Part shown: positions 10,387-24,103 of the stretch, piece after piece | How the letters are laid out: every line of letters begins with the position of its first letter | Numbering within the stretch: position 1 is the stretch's first letter | Origin: Mayamaea pseudoterrestris | Taxonomy: Eukaryota; Bacillariophyta; Bacillariophyceae; Sellaphorales; Sellaphoraceae | DNA length: 64,000 nucleotides | Reading direction: 5' to 3' | Assembly (NCBI GenBank): GCA_027923505.1 | Contig: BROI01000007.1 | Coordinates: forward strand, 62,001-126,000 | Made by a program: the position numbers and the translations under genes | Notes under the pieces: model-generated | What the model was told of the DNA's origin: nothing | The model's input: only the letters and a program-made list of their open reading frames with translations | Databases searched by the model: none

Positions 10387-11329
10387 TCAAGTCGTGCGGG
10401 CATTATGCACCATTCCTTTCTGTTGCTATCACAACCACTATAGTAAGCATAACCGTGATATACTAGCAATTATGTATGTGTCACATTACTCGATGACAGC
10501 TTGGACGAATAATATGGTGATCTTGGTGCCATACCGGCATTTTTTATTGCTTCTCGAGTTTCTTTGACCACAAGTTCTGACGCATGTACCAGCACTTCAC
10601 TAATTCTCAACCTTAATGTTAATTGGGAGCTTGAGGGCTGAAGTTTGATAACCGACGAATGGTGCGGAAAAAATCTAAGAGTGGCCTGAAAGCGATTTGG
10701 CCCAGATGTCGCTTGTCGGACCTGCCATGGCGTAGTCGTCGGCGGGATATAGGCGTGGTGCACGGAGATGGTCCGTGTTGCTACCGCTGACGCGAGTGCA
10801 TATTCCGCAGAGCAAGGTTCAATGGTGGCCAGTGTTTGTCGATCTGTGACTTTGAGCCAATACGTTTCCAGGTGTGTTGGTCACAATTTTGTCGCGTCAC
10901 AAGTGATGCGCGAGTTGGGCTGACATGCTTGCGACGTGGGATCTGAACCAGACGAGCACCGGTAAGTTGGAATATGAGGTAGAATGTCGCGCAGAGACTG
11001 GGCGCGGATGGGTAAGGCAGCTGGAGTTTCGCGTACCGCGCTCCTGGAAGTCGGTGCCATCACGCCAACGTGCTAATGATGCAGGATAGCTACCAGACGC
11101 TCTCTTGCTAAGACTACATGACTGCCAATCTATTGCAACCGCCCACTGATAGACCAACTCGCCGCCATTCAACTCCAACAGCTGGGTCACTGCTGCCTTG
11201 CGTTTGATATGACCGGCGAATGCAGGTTCGAGCGTGCCAGTACCGCAGCGACTTTGACAGATTCGTTCCAACGCCATCATCCATCACAGTTCTCCATTGT
11301 TTGATCTCTGGTGCCACACCAACACGACC
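10387..11329. other. Intergenic region, no gene seen
   Basis: About 940 bp between the large membrane protein and the protease. Open frames on both strands are short, without recognisable domains or splice structure. It contains the protease promoter, but no clear motif stands out. Confidence 0.5.
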
Positions 11330-12662
11330 ATGTTCATGACGAAACTGTCCATTGTTAGTCTTCTGTTTGCTCTTTTGCCAAAAATTGACGCAGAGTACCA
11401 CAACGAGATCAAGGTTTGTGCTGTAGTATCGTGAATATCTTGAAGGTCGTTCAGAATTCTCACTCACCACGATTTGTTTCTCGCATGTCCATTTCAACGC
11501 TCATGTCGAAAGGTTCGCTCTGATGCCGTTCACAACGATTATACATCGCCCTTGCCGCACGAGTACTTTCAGGCTAGTAGCCTGCCAGCATCGTTCAACT
11601 GGGGCGACGTTGGTGGCGTTAGCTACTTGACCCATTCGCTGAACCAGCACATTCCTCAGTATTGTGGCAGCTGTTGGGCCCATGGAGCGCTCTCGAGTTT
11701 AGCGGATCGCATCAAGATTGCTCGTCTTGGTCAAGGTGACGATATCAATTTGAGCATTCAATTTATTTTGAACTGTGGAAGTGATCAAGCTGGCTCATGC
11801 CATGGCGGCTATCACACGTCGACCTTTGAGTTTATCAAGAAAATTGGATTCGTTCCTTATGATACCTGCATGACATATCTGGCTTGCTCCAAGGAGTCGA
11901 CCGACGGAATTTGTCCTCATTTGGACATGACATGTGACATTTATCCCAGCCAGAGGTCTGGTGGTTTCGAGATTGCCCCGTCCAGCATGGCCAATGTTTG
12001 CCGCACCTGCGACACGTTCGCTGGGATGGGAGGTGCATGTGTTGAGATTGACATGTTTCCTAATGCTACCGTTGCCGAATACGGAATGATTGATTACGAC
12101 GACAATGCCGTGCATCGTATCATGACGGAGATTTTTGTCCGTGGACCAGTGGCGGCGACGATCAATGCCGAGCCCATTGTCGGCTATAAAGGCGGAGTGT
12201 TCACGGATGACTCGCATTCGCAGCGCACAAACCATATAGTATCCATTGTCGGATGGGAGACAAATTTGAAGACTGGAACGATGGCTTGGGTGGTCAGGAA
12301 CTCTTGGGGGTACGACCTTAACATTGGTTTGATTTGTCGCAGGCACGCGATGCAAAAGATCTCACTTCACCATTTTTTCAAAAAATCTCAGGCAATATTG
12401 GGGCGAGATGGGAATGATGCGCATTGAAGCAGGCAAGAACTTGCTGGGCATTGAAGGAGAAGTTGCGTGGGCGACGCCAGGAACATTTACGGTGCACAAC
12501 TTTCCATGCTCGGAGGACGGGAAGAATTGCGTCATTCGAGATGCCGTCGCGACTGAACAGTATCAAGATCCTTCTAAAGATCAATTGAAAGTCCAGCAGC
12601 ATTTGAAGGTTTTGGAGCCTACAAATTTGGCTGCTGCCAACAGACGTCGCGTTCGTGCTTAA
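11330..12662 (+). CDS. CTSZ: Cathepsin Z/X-like cysteine protease (peptidase C1A)
   Basis: Three exons are proposed: 11330-11413, 11513-12309 and 12392-12662, with GT-AG introns of 99 and 82 bp, giving 383 residues. Exon 1 supplies a signal peptide (KLSIVSLLFALLPKIDA). HIPQYCGSCWAHG (catalytic Cys about 82) includes the HIP mini-loop typical of cathepsin Z/X, and LPASFNW marks the mature start. The catalytic His is in TNHIVSIVGW (about 267). The catalytic Asn is in RNSWGQYWGEMG (about 291), a motif restored exactly by removing the second intron. The family acts as a carboxypeptidase in lysosomes or vacuoles or is secreted. The short pro-region also fits cathepsin Z. The first intron is less certain than the second. 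Confidence 0.88.
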
Positions 12663-13603
12663 ATGTGGAGATTGAACTCGTCGCTAGGAGTGGATAAAAA
12701 TGATTAGCATCTCTATATTATTAACGAAGTGTCGATAACATTCTTATATAAATGTGTCTGGGTGATTATGGCCGCCAGTCGATCCGCTCCACCGACTAGT
12801 CAAATAAAAGTCAAAACCATCTACGAAGATGACACGGCTTTAATTGGCGGAGGTGTCATGTATCTGAGATGTACGTCGCCAGTAGCTCGAAACTTGTAAA
12901 TGGGGCTTCAACAGAGCCTTGCTATTGCCTATGTGTCAAAATCACGTCGATCCTAGAAAACCGCTACATTAATCAAAGTTACATCATGGCTGCTCGCTCG
13001 TGCTGGTTTCGTCAAAAAAGCCTCGGTCAACCGCATCGAGACGGAAAGGAGTTCTGCCAAGTTTCAGTCGAGTAGAAAGCCGTCTGGATAGGCAGGTGAG
13101 CATCAGTGGCCTCCAGCCGCCACCGTTTTGTGTAATGCTCAAATTCAGTTTTCAAGATTCGAAATGCAGTAGAGTGGGCATACTATCGCATGCCTGTTGT
13201 ATGTGAGCACTATGTACTTCAATCTTGGTATAGTGTCGGGAATGATGATGTATCTGGCTCGAGCATGTTTCGCAGACGCGGCTGCAACCATGCCAGGTAG
13301 TTGTGTTTATTTGCGCGAGAAATTGCGGCTAAAGAAGTGCCTGCAATGGTGACGAGACACAAAGTCAGTGTGCGAAAGCACGAAATGATTCAGCGATCAA
13401 AATGTTATCATCGGTAAAGGACCCATCGACGGTGAGATCCGACGCCAGGCTGTGACCAACGATAATTCTTTACCAGCATTGTACAAGCAAGTTTCGAAAC
13501 AATATCTCTTCTCAAAGATTTTCGAACTAACTTCACATTTACCCTTTCGGGAAGAAGTGACAAAACAAGCTGGATGCATGGTTGCAAGTAGAAACAGACA
13601 TAC
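12663..13603. other. Intergenic region, no gene seen
   Basis: About 940 bp between the 3' ends of two convergent genes (protease on plus, methyltransferase on minus). I see only short open frames without domain character, some A/T-rich runs that could hold poly(A) signals, and no repeats. Confidence 0.5.
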
Positions 13604-14962
13604 CTATTCAGGAATGAGTATGGCGCTGGATGCTGGTTGTTTAACGTTTGCAAGTTGCAATGCCTTTCGCGCGACGAAATTTAAACATCTGTAGTCCATG
13701 TTCATCATCGATCGCCTGTCGGCAGTGTAAAGAGAGCGCTTTCCTGACTCTTCCTCAATAAATTCATAACCGATATTCACCATAATGTCGCGAATATCCT
13801 CCCAGCAAACGTCGATGCTCGTCAAGAATTTCTTGTCCAGATAGCTGCATCTCGCATGGTATGAGTCAACATCTTGGTCGTCAGGCCGCATAACAGGTCC
13901 CGACCAGTGATAAGTCAGCGGACCGAAATTGATCAAGATTCCGCCAGGCTTGAGCATTCGATAAATTGTTATTAAATACTCCACAATGCAAGGCGACGTG
14001 TCTAGAAAGAAACACGCTACCACCGCGTCCCATCGATTGTGTTCGTCAGGAATATTATAGACAGAACAAAACGCACCAGCTGCCATGCTGAAATCACAAC
14101 TCGTATTCACTTCCATTGAGCGCTTTTCGTGTGTGGTGGCATCGCCGCGAGTCGCGTACGTGTGCGGATCAACGTCTGGAATGGTAATGATGCGAACAGG
14201 ATCCGTCGCTTGATGTACATTTCTCGTCTCGAGCAGCCAAGGTGAAATTCGAAGCGGCGTCTTGGGCGTAGCGATGCCTCCGTTAAGAATAAAGTCAGAC
14301 GCTATGAGCATGTATAGCGAGAATTCGTTACCTTGCACCGAGTATCCTTCGCGACATATTTCAAGCGCAAGTCGTCCAACCCCAGCACCAGGAACACAGA
14401 CGCGAGGCCGCCAGGTCGGCGTCACCGGCAACATTCGTTTCAAAGCTCCCAAAATGAGTTTGTAGCTCATGTCTCGTTCGGGCTGTCCTTCCGTCGACCA
14501 GTCGCGCATGAGGCTCTTTAAGACAGAAGTCACTTTGGATATTTGGGCGTCCGAAACAAAGCGCGTTGATGCCACAATATCCTGTTGGGAGTGCGGCTGG
14601 CCAGCATGGCGCAATATACAGTCCAAGCAAAACTGATTCCTTATCGCAGCTTCCTTGAACTGAGTAGCTCTCCCGTGAAATTCTGGAGTGTCTCTTCGAA
14701 GTGCAGCAGGAAGTACATTTCGATAATCGTCCGCGAGCGAATGAAGTCGGTAATTGGTGTTGGTCCATTGACTTATGGCAAAGCTAGCGTATTGTCTGTA
14801 AGAAAGCACTACCTCATGCCAGTGATTTTGCTCTTGCTCGTCGCGCTGCAAGTAGGTTTCATATGCGATACCAAGGCTGTGGTATTCTTCAACCGGGCGA
14901 ACCGTAAGGGCTTCCGCCGTTTCATTCTCTTCTAAATGAGATGCCTCAGATGCGGCAGACAT
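13604..14962 (-). CDS. CARNMT1: Carnosine N-methyltransferase-like (N2227 family)
   Basis: A single exon of 452 codons. The layout follows the N2227/CARNMT1 family: an N-terminal helical region, then VCVPGAGVGRLALEI (about residues 186-200) as the SAM-binding loop, QGNEFSLYMLIASDFILN just after it, and a family-typical C-terminus (MNMDYRCLNFVARK). The known reaction is SAM-dependent methylation of carnosine or a His residue/peptide. The substrate in algae is unknown, so the family is certain but the reaction is inferred. There is no targeting peptide, so it is probably cytosolic or nuclear. It is divergent from the phosphoglucomutase gene, with 491 bp between start codons. Confidence 0.85.
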   Translation of the reverse strand: MSAASEASHLEENETAEALTVRPVEEYHSLGIAYETYLQRDEQEQNHWHEVVLSYRQYASFAISQWTNTNYRLHSLADDYRNVLPAALRRDTPEFHGRATQFKEAAIRNQFCLDCILRHAGQPHSQQDIVASTRFVSDAQISKVTSVLKSLMRDWSTEGQPERDMSYKLILGALKRMLPVTPTWRPRVCVPGAGVGRLALEICREGYSVQGNEFSLYMLIASDFILNGGIATPKTPLRISPWLLETRNVHQATDPVRIITIPDVDPHTYATRGDATTHEKRSMEVNTSCDFSMAAGAFCSVYNIPDEHNRWDAVVACFFLDTSPCIVEYLITIYRMLKPGGILINFGPLTYHWSGPVMRPDDQDVDSYHARCSYLDKKFLTSIDVCWEDIRDIMVNIGYEFIEEESGKRSLYTADRRSMMNMDYRCLNFVARKALQLANVKQPASSAILIPE

Positions 14963-15453
14963 GATTGTCCACTAAGTAAACGCGTGAGAAATATGAAGTC
15001 AGCTACTTTCAGGATGTATACGCAAACAAACGAGAAGTAAGCATATCCGTGACTAACGTCGAACGGTTAGAGAGGCCGGTCGCCGATAGGTCGGTCCCAA
15101 GAATGCGTTTCCCGTTCCTCAAACATTAGGGCACCCTTATCATGCTGGCTCACCTAGTTACAGTATGTTACCCTGTAAGGTTGGAAAGTTGGCAAACGTC
15201 GCTCTTACACGCATCGCCGTCGAGAATACTGACTCCAAGCCATGAACTGTGTATGTTGTGATGTTTTGTGATGTTGTGATGTTGCGATGATTTCGTGGTT
15301 CAAGGCGCGCCAAATCAGCGTCGGATCGTGACTCAGGTCGTGGTGCGACAGTAGATGACGTTGCAACTCAAAAACGTCACAGCTTGACACAAACGAGGAC
15401 CATGAACCATGACACCATGATGGTGCGCTTGTTCACATTATTGACAACATAAT
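14963..15453. promoter_or_regulatory. Shared upstream region of methyltransferase and phosphoglucomutase genes
   Basis: Both genes read outward from this 491-bp gap, which must hold both promoters. Near 15248-15292 there is a short tandem array of TGATGTTG-like units. No TATA box is clear. Whether control is shared is unknown. Confidence 0.4.
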
Positions 15454-17813
<2,360 letters not shown>

Positions 17814-18025
17814 ATCGCGCGCGGCAGCTCTAATGCCACCGTCCGGTAGGCCTATAACAGAGGTTAGAATTGAACTTGGGCGCACATCGTCGTTAATTAG
17901 ATGATGACGCATAAGTGCCATCGTAACTCTACTATATCACTATCATGTGAATGTGTTAGACGAGAACTATGTCAAATGGGCGTTCTCCGCTGCTCTCAAA
18001 TTGATGATTCTTGATGAGTTTATTC

Positions 18026-19504
18026 TCATATTGTAATAACATATCCGTCCTCATAGCCCAAGCAACAAGATACAGGCGGTGTATCTTCCGGTACAGGCAA
18101 TGTCGCTGCAAGCGTATCAGGTGCCCATGTGGGCTCATGCAGATGTTTGTAAAGAAGGTGATGCTTGCGGCCTCTCGTTGCCTCTGGATGCAAATTGAGC
18201 GATGTAGTAAACTCAAGATACATGGGATCGTCGCCTACACTCCGATACCCAGCCTTTTTGTACAAACTGATAGCAGCGCCATTATTCACCTCAACATGGA
18301 GATATAAAGACTCGACTCCATTCGCTTCCGAAATCTTGTCGATAGCTTTTAAGAGCTTGATACCAACGCCTTGTCGTCGAACCAATGGATTGACGGCGAC
18401 TTCAGTGATATAGAGCACTTTACTCGGTAGCCTCCGTCGACCCAATTGCGTGCCGCGGAACTCGTCAAAGCTACATTCGGCGCCTCCGATGACAGAATCT
18501 TTCAAGGTCGCTACGACGCATACAGCACCGCGAAGTCGTCGATTGTAGATAGCTTGGCAGGAACGAGACCGGAACTGGCTTTGTACATCTTGAGGAAATG
18601 TTGAGAAGACGGAGAGGCGGAGGCTGGCTATGTCCATGTCATCTCGCGGCGACGCTATTCGGACCACCACATCCTGTATGTCGGCATCAGCGGGGCGCAA
18701 CTTTGTCTCTAATATGGTGTCTACTAAAGGCTCCCCAAACAATCCCATTCTTTTGCCGACGGACAATAATGATGATTTTGACTGACTCCGAATCATGCTG
18801 GCCACAGTCTCACGAATATCTAAATTTGTCACATTCACAACATTTATTTTCTCGTTCGTGTCGTCTACCTCTTTCTGCTGCTTCATTGCTGCATTTAATG
18901 AGCCCCGTGCCTTGCTACATAAAGTGTCAAGCGTTCTTCTCGCAGCATTTTCGTGCCGTCCTTCAGTGACGCTTGCTGGCCTTGACAATTGCCTTGATGC
19001 CGACCGAATACTGCAATGCATGAGTGTCATTGCTCGGGAATCGCGATTTACAATGTGCCTTGTGGTCATTGCATGGTCGCTAAGGTTGAATTCGCATTCG
19101 TGAGTCAACTGCTGAACATGGACATGACAGGTTTCGTCGGCGATTATAGCCTCGCCTTCTTTGTCATGCTCGTCATATTCTGATAAGTACATTGTCGTCT
19201 CTCTAAAATCCTGAACAACTGGCATCCATTCCCTGTCGTGACAATCTCCAGCGTTACGATCAATCTGGTCACACGTCGTTGGTCGAGCAAATATGCCTGG
19301 CACAACGCTCATGCGGTCGATACAATGCCAACTTTGCCTTGATGCAAATCCACTGCATCCTGGAAAGTATTTGAGAGCCAGTAGCGCATGCAGAATAAGA
19401 AAAACCGTGTTGAAGCGAGGCTGTTGAAGGTCCCGAAATAAAGATGGTGTCGATGAAACTTTGGCGAGATTGACCCTATCCTTTGCTCCAATAATGTTGG
19501 CCAT
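18026..19504 (-). CDS. GNAT-family N-acetyltransferase, probably plastid-targeted
   Basis: A single exon of 492 codons. The C-terminal 230 residues form a GNAT domain. ITEVAVNPLVRRQGVGIKLL (about residues 365-384) carries the acetyl-CoA pyrophosphate-binding R/Q-x-x-G-x-G/A pattern, followed by VNNGAAISLYKKAGYR. The N-terminus contains a hydrophobic stretch (TVFLILHALLALKYF) followed by CSGFASRQSW, which resembles a signal peptide plus plastid transit start. The middle 200 residues look poorly ordered. Plastid GNAT enzymes known from plants acetylate protein N-termini or lysines. The substrate here cannot be read from sequence. Its 3' end converges on the phosphoglucomutase gene across 212 bp. 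Confidence 0.82.
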   Translation of the reverse strand: MANIIGAKDRVNLAKVSSTPSLFRDLQQPRFNTVFLILHALLALKYFPGCSGFASRQSWHCIDRMSVVPGIFARPTTCDQIDRNAGDCHDREWMPVVQDFRETTMYLSEYDEHDKEGEAIIADETCHVHVQQLTHECEFNLSDHAMTTRHIVNRDSRAMTLMHCSIRSASRQLSRPASVTEGRHENAARRTLDTLCSKARGSLNAAMKQQKEVDDTNEKINVVNVTNLDIRETVASMIRSQSKSSLLSVGKRMGLFGEPLVDTILETKLRPADADIQDVVVRIASPRDDMDIASLRLSVFSTFPQDVQSQFRSRSCQAIYNRRLRGAVCVVATLKDSVIGGAECSFDEFRGTQLGRRRLPSKVLYITEVAVNPLVRRQGVGIKLLKAIDKISEANGVESLYLHVEVNNGAAISLYKKAGYRSVGDDPMYLEFTTSLNLHPEATRGRKHHLLYKHLHEPTWAPDTLAATLPVPEDTPPVSCCLGYEDGYVITI

Positions 19505-19819
19505 TTCTCATGTCATTCCGGCAGTAGCATAATGGACCATCGACAAAAGTGGAAGAATTATCGAGAGCCTTTCTCGTCCGTGTCTTATGCATTCCGTCGC
19601 CCATGTCCGTCATCCGTCATGGTCGTCAGTCGTCATCACGAGCCAAGAACTGCAAGTAGTACATGTCGCAGCACTACTTGTGGGTGACGTCATAACCATG
19701 ATTGGATGAATGTGAGTGCCGGTACGTGTTCCAAGAGGTTCGCCCACGATTCGTTGCTCATCCTCTATCTCACTCCAAGACGGCGCATATTCCACGACGA
19801 AGCAACAGCCGAGATAACC

Positions 19820-20699
19820 ATGATGAATCGCAATAATGGAAGCACAGAGCCTCGCGCTTACGGTGACCATCACGCTCCTGCTTCCGAACCTACTACACGA
19901 GACTTGATGTTGCTGCTGCGCGCGAATCATGCCGAGACGATTGGTACCATCACGGGCGTCCGAAGTCCGAAGTGATGTAGACGAGTTCAATACGGACGTG
20001 GCGAGTAACAAAGAAAACATTTCCGTTGTCAAGGATGGCTTGGATAATTTCGAACGACGGGCGGACCGCCTGAAAGACAGAGTTGAGAAAGCTGAACTCG
20101 GGCTGTATGCTGGCAGTTATCGCATGGACAAGGCGGACAAGCGAATGGACGATGCCGACGTTGAGTGAGCTGAACACAAGAAGAAGATTGCCGAGTTGGA
20201 TGAACACAAGAAGAAGATTGCCGACTTGGAAAATGAGGTTCGTGAGTTAAAGCAGCAGGCGGCGGCGGCGCAGCAGCAGAATCCAAACAGCCAGGCCAGG
20301 ATTTCCAAGCTTGAAGATGCGCTTCCTGTGGTGCAGTGCCAGCTCGGCGCATTGAAGGGACAGCGGACAAAGGATCGTAACCATCGCAAGCAGACGAAAA
20401 TGGCATGGAACGGATCCGCTGTAAATACCCTGGAGTATCGTCCAGAACGTCAACATACATTGATTTTCCTCGTCTTGCGGGTGTGTTCTCAAGCAATCAA
20501 TCCTAATCCTCCTTCGCAACGGCAAGTGGCTAAGTGGATGCTTGGTGTGCACTCGGTTTCAACTCGAGAAGCAGTTTAATGGACGCTGCAATCAACACGA
20601 AAAATTAGCGCCGACACGCCCTTGTTTGATCCATCCAAATTGGATCCGGCCGTGGAGCTCACCTTTGAAAAATATTTAGAACTCCGTTACAATGATTAA
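19820..20699 (+). pseudogene. Decayed paralogue of the coiled-coil/Cys-cluster gene
   Basis: This matches the gene at 4948-5757 from its MMN start to its stop codon and a little beyond. A stretch of about 40 bp encoding MDKADKRMDDADVE is nearly identical between the two. The region before it is strongly diverged, and a stop codon (TGA at 20166) follows it. A segment encoding DEHKKKIADLE is partly doubled here, and the Cys-cluster part has shifted frame. It cannot make the full product as written, though two shorter frames (19929-20168 and 20196-20579) remain open. The 315 bp upstream to the GNAT gene hold no other feature. Confidence 0.75.
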
Positions 20700-21977
20700 A
20701 ATATCCGACCCCGGGGGAGTCGTCGCGCCAACTTCATATTAATCAATGGTTCGATTCAAACATGCAATCAGCGAGTCGCGAGTGCTGTTATTCAATGTAA
20801 ATGAAACTAGCAATAATACTTAACAGAGTGTGTTCATTATCAAGTCTAGCGATCTTGTATTATGGCGTCGGGTAATGGGACAGCCACTACTTTAACGATC
20901 TCATACACAACACATGTAATGAATCGCTGTCAGCGTCATGTCCTCGCCCACCTTCCCACCGACGAATATTGCTCTTTAGAGTCTTGTGTCCTTGATGGTT
21001 AGTATCTTGATCCAGCTCTTGTTTCATATCGCAGCCAACACGATGGGATTCAAAAGACATACGCTGAGCACATGTGCTACCAAGTTGCCTGGTTCCCTCG
21101 ACAGACGACCTCCATGCCATGCTCACTCCCAGTTTCCGCATTCATGCTGCTTTAGAGGATTAGAGGCTGGCATCATATCCAGATCCGCTGGTCATTCTCA
21201 TTCTGGCTAACCACCGACAGTTGCATGCGTGCCCTGACAGACCTCATTGCACTCGACCAACTAACACCTGCTACCCCTGTACCATCAGTGTCACTTCTGA
21301 AGGTGGACGCATCACCCATCTTCCTGCCACCAGGCTTTGCCCCACCACCGTCACCCGCGCCTGCAACTTCTCATGTCACCGTTCTGACATCCACACCTCT
21401 GCTTGCTGTGGCGCCAACGCCTGTGACCTTGCCGACGCTCGCTCCCGAAGCACCGCCGCCACCCGGTGCCTACGTTGTTGCGCCAGCTTCATCTGCCAAT
21501 TACCTATGATAACATCATGGGGCCACACCGTTGCCTAACGGTAGATAATCAATGGGAGGCTCCATGATCAACGAGTATGCCATCTCAGCCAAGGCCACAA
21601 TGATACTGAAATCGACACTTAACGTTACCACTCATGTGCCATTTGTTTTAAACTATAGTTGTTGATGACTATGGTATCAAACGCTCTAAAAAAAGCTGAT
21701 CTGGACCATCTCCCTGCTCCGGCTCCAACAACCCGACCAATCGCTTGCTCCTACGTCCCCGACACCACGTCCCATTCTGTGCGCTCCTCGCCTCGAGGCC
21801 AAGCTCACTGCCTCTCGCGAGTTTATTCGTGACGATGCCATATGGGTCTCCAATGAAACAATCTACAACGTTCGCTCCTTACCTTACTCTACCCTGACCA
21901 TTGCAATGGCCCAACACATTGCTGTGACTGCTTCCTTAAGCCTTTTACAACCGACAACTTAGAGCACAGGCTTTCTT
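20700..21977. other. Intergenic region with probable retroelement debris
   Basis: About 1.3 kb without an intact gene. The first 120 bp are the diverged 3' flank of the duplicated coiled-coil unit. Around 21225-21509 a proline- and alanine-rich open frame exists in two overlapping frames, which is typical of low-complexity sequence and not convincing as a gene. Near 21650-21720 there is a short LTR-element-like motif listed separately. Confidence 0.5.
21655..21720 (+). mobile_element. Possible LTR-retrotransposon fragment
   Basis: A short stretch encodes VVDDYGIKRS and similar residues, resembling the VVDDFGVKY box near the catalytic site of some LTR reverse transcriptases in algae and fungi. 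Nothing else of the element is recognisable. This is a very small, old fossil if real, and the identification rests on one motif. Confidence 0.3.
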
Positions 21978-23213
21978 TTATAGTAAGGTTACGTCGCCCG
22001 CGCCAAAATAGTGAACACCCCCTCGTTCAGAAGTGTCCAGCAAAATAGATCGCAGTAATGTGTCCTCGGCCTCCAATTTCTTCATGCGTTGAAACTCTGT
22101 GTCAGCTCGGCGCTCAACAGATCCAAAGGCTGGGCTGAAACCACGAAGCACGTTACCGCACGAAGAGTAGCCATTGTCCATCAGCCACCGATCATGGTTC
22201 ATCATCCAGCCGTTACTCCCATCACTTGTCTTTTGCAACTGCCGCTTGTATCGCTTGGTTATTACGTCCATTCGACCAAAATCACGGCATGCTTTAAACA
22301 GCACCCCTTTTCGAAGCAAAATTTCATCTACAGATACAAAACCAACCAACACGGTTCGCTCTCCCTTCGTCACAACGTCAGCTCCATGCAAGAGTTTACC
22401 AGAATGAATTGTCGCATCGCCGGGTCGCTCGACTCGTATAACTCCTTTCTGTAGCCTTCGAGAAGCAATTTTTTCATCGCGCAAGGCATCGAAAAATGTA
22501 CCGCCTCCTTCAAAATCTCTTGACGGATTCAAGAGAACGACAAAACTGAGAAGCGATCCATCGCGGTGTAACTCCAGTCGATCCATACCTATTGATGACT
22601 CGTCATTCTCCTTGGCCTGGTAATGGGCGCAAAACAAGTCGAGAAAGGACAACCCTTCGAAAGGGACTTGATAGAGGTGACTCAGCAGGTGGAACATTCG
22701 TTGCGAAAACCCAATCTTCTCCAAATATTGCGTCAAAGAGTCACATTCGTCCACGGCGAAATCGCAAGTTGCGTAGGAAGCGTGACGGTCAAAATTTCGT
22801 CTCGCCCAGCATCCAGTGCGCGAGGCATGCTTCACAGAGAGTTCTAGGCAGGTGGACGCTTCGGCTGAGGTCAAAACTGATTGGATGTGTATGTTATGTA
22901 GGAGTGAAGGGTATGCATAATCTCCATCAAGGTTTGGTTTAGAGTGCTCGATGTAATGCGGTGGGACGACAATAGTTTCATTAGTATCAGGGACTATTGC
23001 AACGGAGGGTGATGGCGCACCGTCCTCTGACGCGATGGCTCGCTCAGTTTTTCCTTTCGACATGTTCACAGTGAATGGTCTACGCTTCGCTCGTCTCCGG
23101 TGGTTTGTCGTCCAATTGTTCTGTGCTAGTCCTACAGTGAGGCTAGTGCAGACATTGTACATGAGACTGAGACGTAAGCAGGTACGCGAGATGGTCATCA
23201 TAATATGCATCAT
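21978..23213 (-). CDS. 2-oxoglutarate/Fe(II)-dependent oxygenase (prolyl 4-hydroxylase-like)
   Basis: A single exon of 411 codons. The C-terminal half is a double-stranded beta-helix oxygenase domain. LHRDGSLLSFVVLLN supplies the iron ligands His and Asp (about 214 and 216), IHSGKLLHGADVV the distal His (about 275), and KGERTVLVGFVSVDE the Arg that binds 2-oxoglutarate. GGGTFF between them is typical of the prolyl 4-hydroxylase group. The N-terminus has a hydrophobic segment (LRLSLMYNVCTSLTVGLA) that could be a signal peptide. The substrate is unknown. The start is the first of two adjacent Met codons, with others close downstream. Confidence 0.85.
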   Translation of the reverse strand: MMHIMMTISRTCLRLSLMYNVCTSLTVGLAQNNWTTNHRRRAKRRPFTVNMSKGKTERAIASEDGAPSPSVAIVPDTNETIVVPPHYIEHSKPNLDGDYAYPSLLHNIHIQSVLTSAEASTCLELSVKHASRTGCWARRNFDRHASYATCDFAVDECDSLTQYLEKIGFSQRMFHLLSHLYQVPFEGLSFLDLFCAHYQAKENDESSIGMDRLELHRDGSLLSFVVLLNPSRDFEGGGTFFDALRDEKIASRRLQKGVIRVERPGDATIHSGKLLHGADVVTKGERTVLVGFVSVDEILLRKGVLFKACRDFGRMDVITKRYKRQLQKTSDGSNGWMMNHDRWLMDNGYSSCGNVLRGFSPAFGSVERRADTEFQRMKKLEAEDTLLRSILLDTSERGGVHYFGAGDVTLL

Positions 23214-24103
23214 TGTCGCCGTCGATCGACCACAAGATTATTGGTGACGCGGAATGTCGCAGCGCTACAGCCGCAATCTTTCTACGACCTCGCTACATAC
23301 AAGCTGGATTGCGCTGCATCTTTAGCATGCGCAATCGATTTCACGTAAATGCTAAATTAACAGGAATGAGAAAAGGGATCAATCATTTCGGCCGAGTTGA
23401 CCCAATAAGCGCAAACTCCAACGCCCAACGCAGTACCGGTGGACGTGTGACGTGTTTGCCAGCAGATCTCTACAGATTACACATGATAACATCGACTATT
23501 TAATATGTTCATGATCCCAACAATAGCTCAAAGAAAATAGTGATAATGTTGCAAACAATTACTGGCACCTTGAGGTATTGGACGGCGTGCAGCAGCCCGC
23601 CGGCCTGTGCAAGGACTGGATGTCGAGCTGCATGAGCACTGTTCAAATTGTCAAGTCCATACTTCGCCAAGAATCTCGGTCGATTTAATACCAGTAACGC
23701 ATTTGTTAGAAGGAGACCTGTCTGAAGTGAATTTACACATGGAGTTTGTGAGAAACATTTGTTAGATTCTGCTCGACCTGTCGACCTGTCAGAGAGCGAA
23801 ACGGATCGTCGCCGTGACAATTATGTTGTGCTTTGCTCTACCTTAAACATGTTCCAAAGCGAGAAACCCATTTTGACATTCGCTACGGCACCGCAGTTGT
23901 TTACAAGTCGGTGTATACAATGGTATGTAAAGAATGAAGTCAACGAGGCGAAAGGGCGTTTCGTCGTCGCGCGGTCGTGCATACTTCATATGTCAAAACG
24001 TCGCTTAGTCGTACCGTTAATGAGGAAGCGCATCGCGCCAAAGATCATGATGGCGGCGCATCGCTCACACGTCAACACTCACACTCCATCCATCCAGTAA
24101 TAA
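23214..24103. other. Intergenic region, no gene seen
   Basis: About 890 bp between the divergent oxygenase gene and the next plus-strand gene. Open frames of up to about 113 codons exist on both strands, but none shows a domain, signal peptide or splice pattern. No repeat is evident. Confidence 0.5.

Noticed and set aside
15240-15295. TGATGTTG-like tandem array as a CRISPR-like or regulatory repeat
   Set aside because: The units are only 8-13 bp, imperfect and without spacers. This is a simple sequence repeat.
18598-19103. Plus-strand frames opposite the GNAT gene
   Set aside because: They lie antisense to the long conserved minus-strand frame and show no domain.
21221-21538. Proline/alanine-rich and Cys-rich open frames
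   Set aside because: Two overlapping frames stay open because of low-complexity sequence. No start context, domain or splice support.
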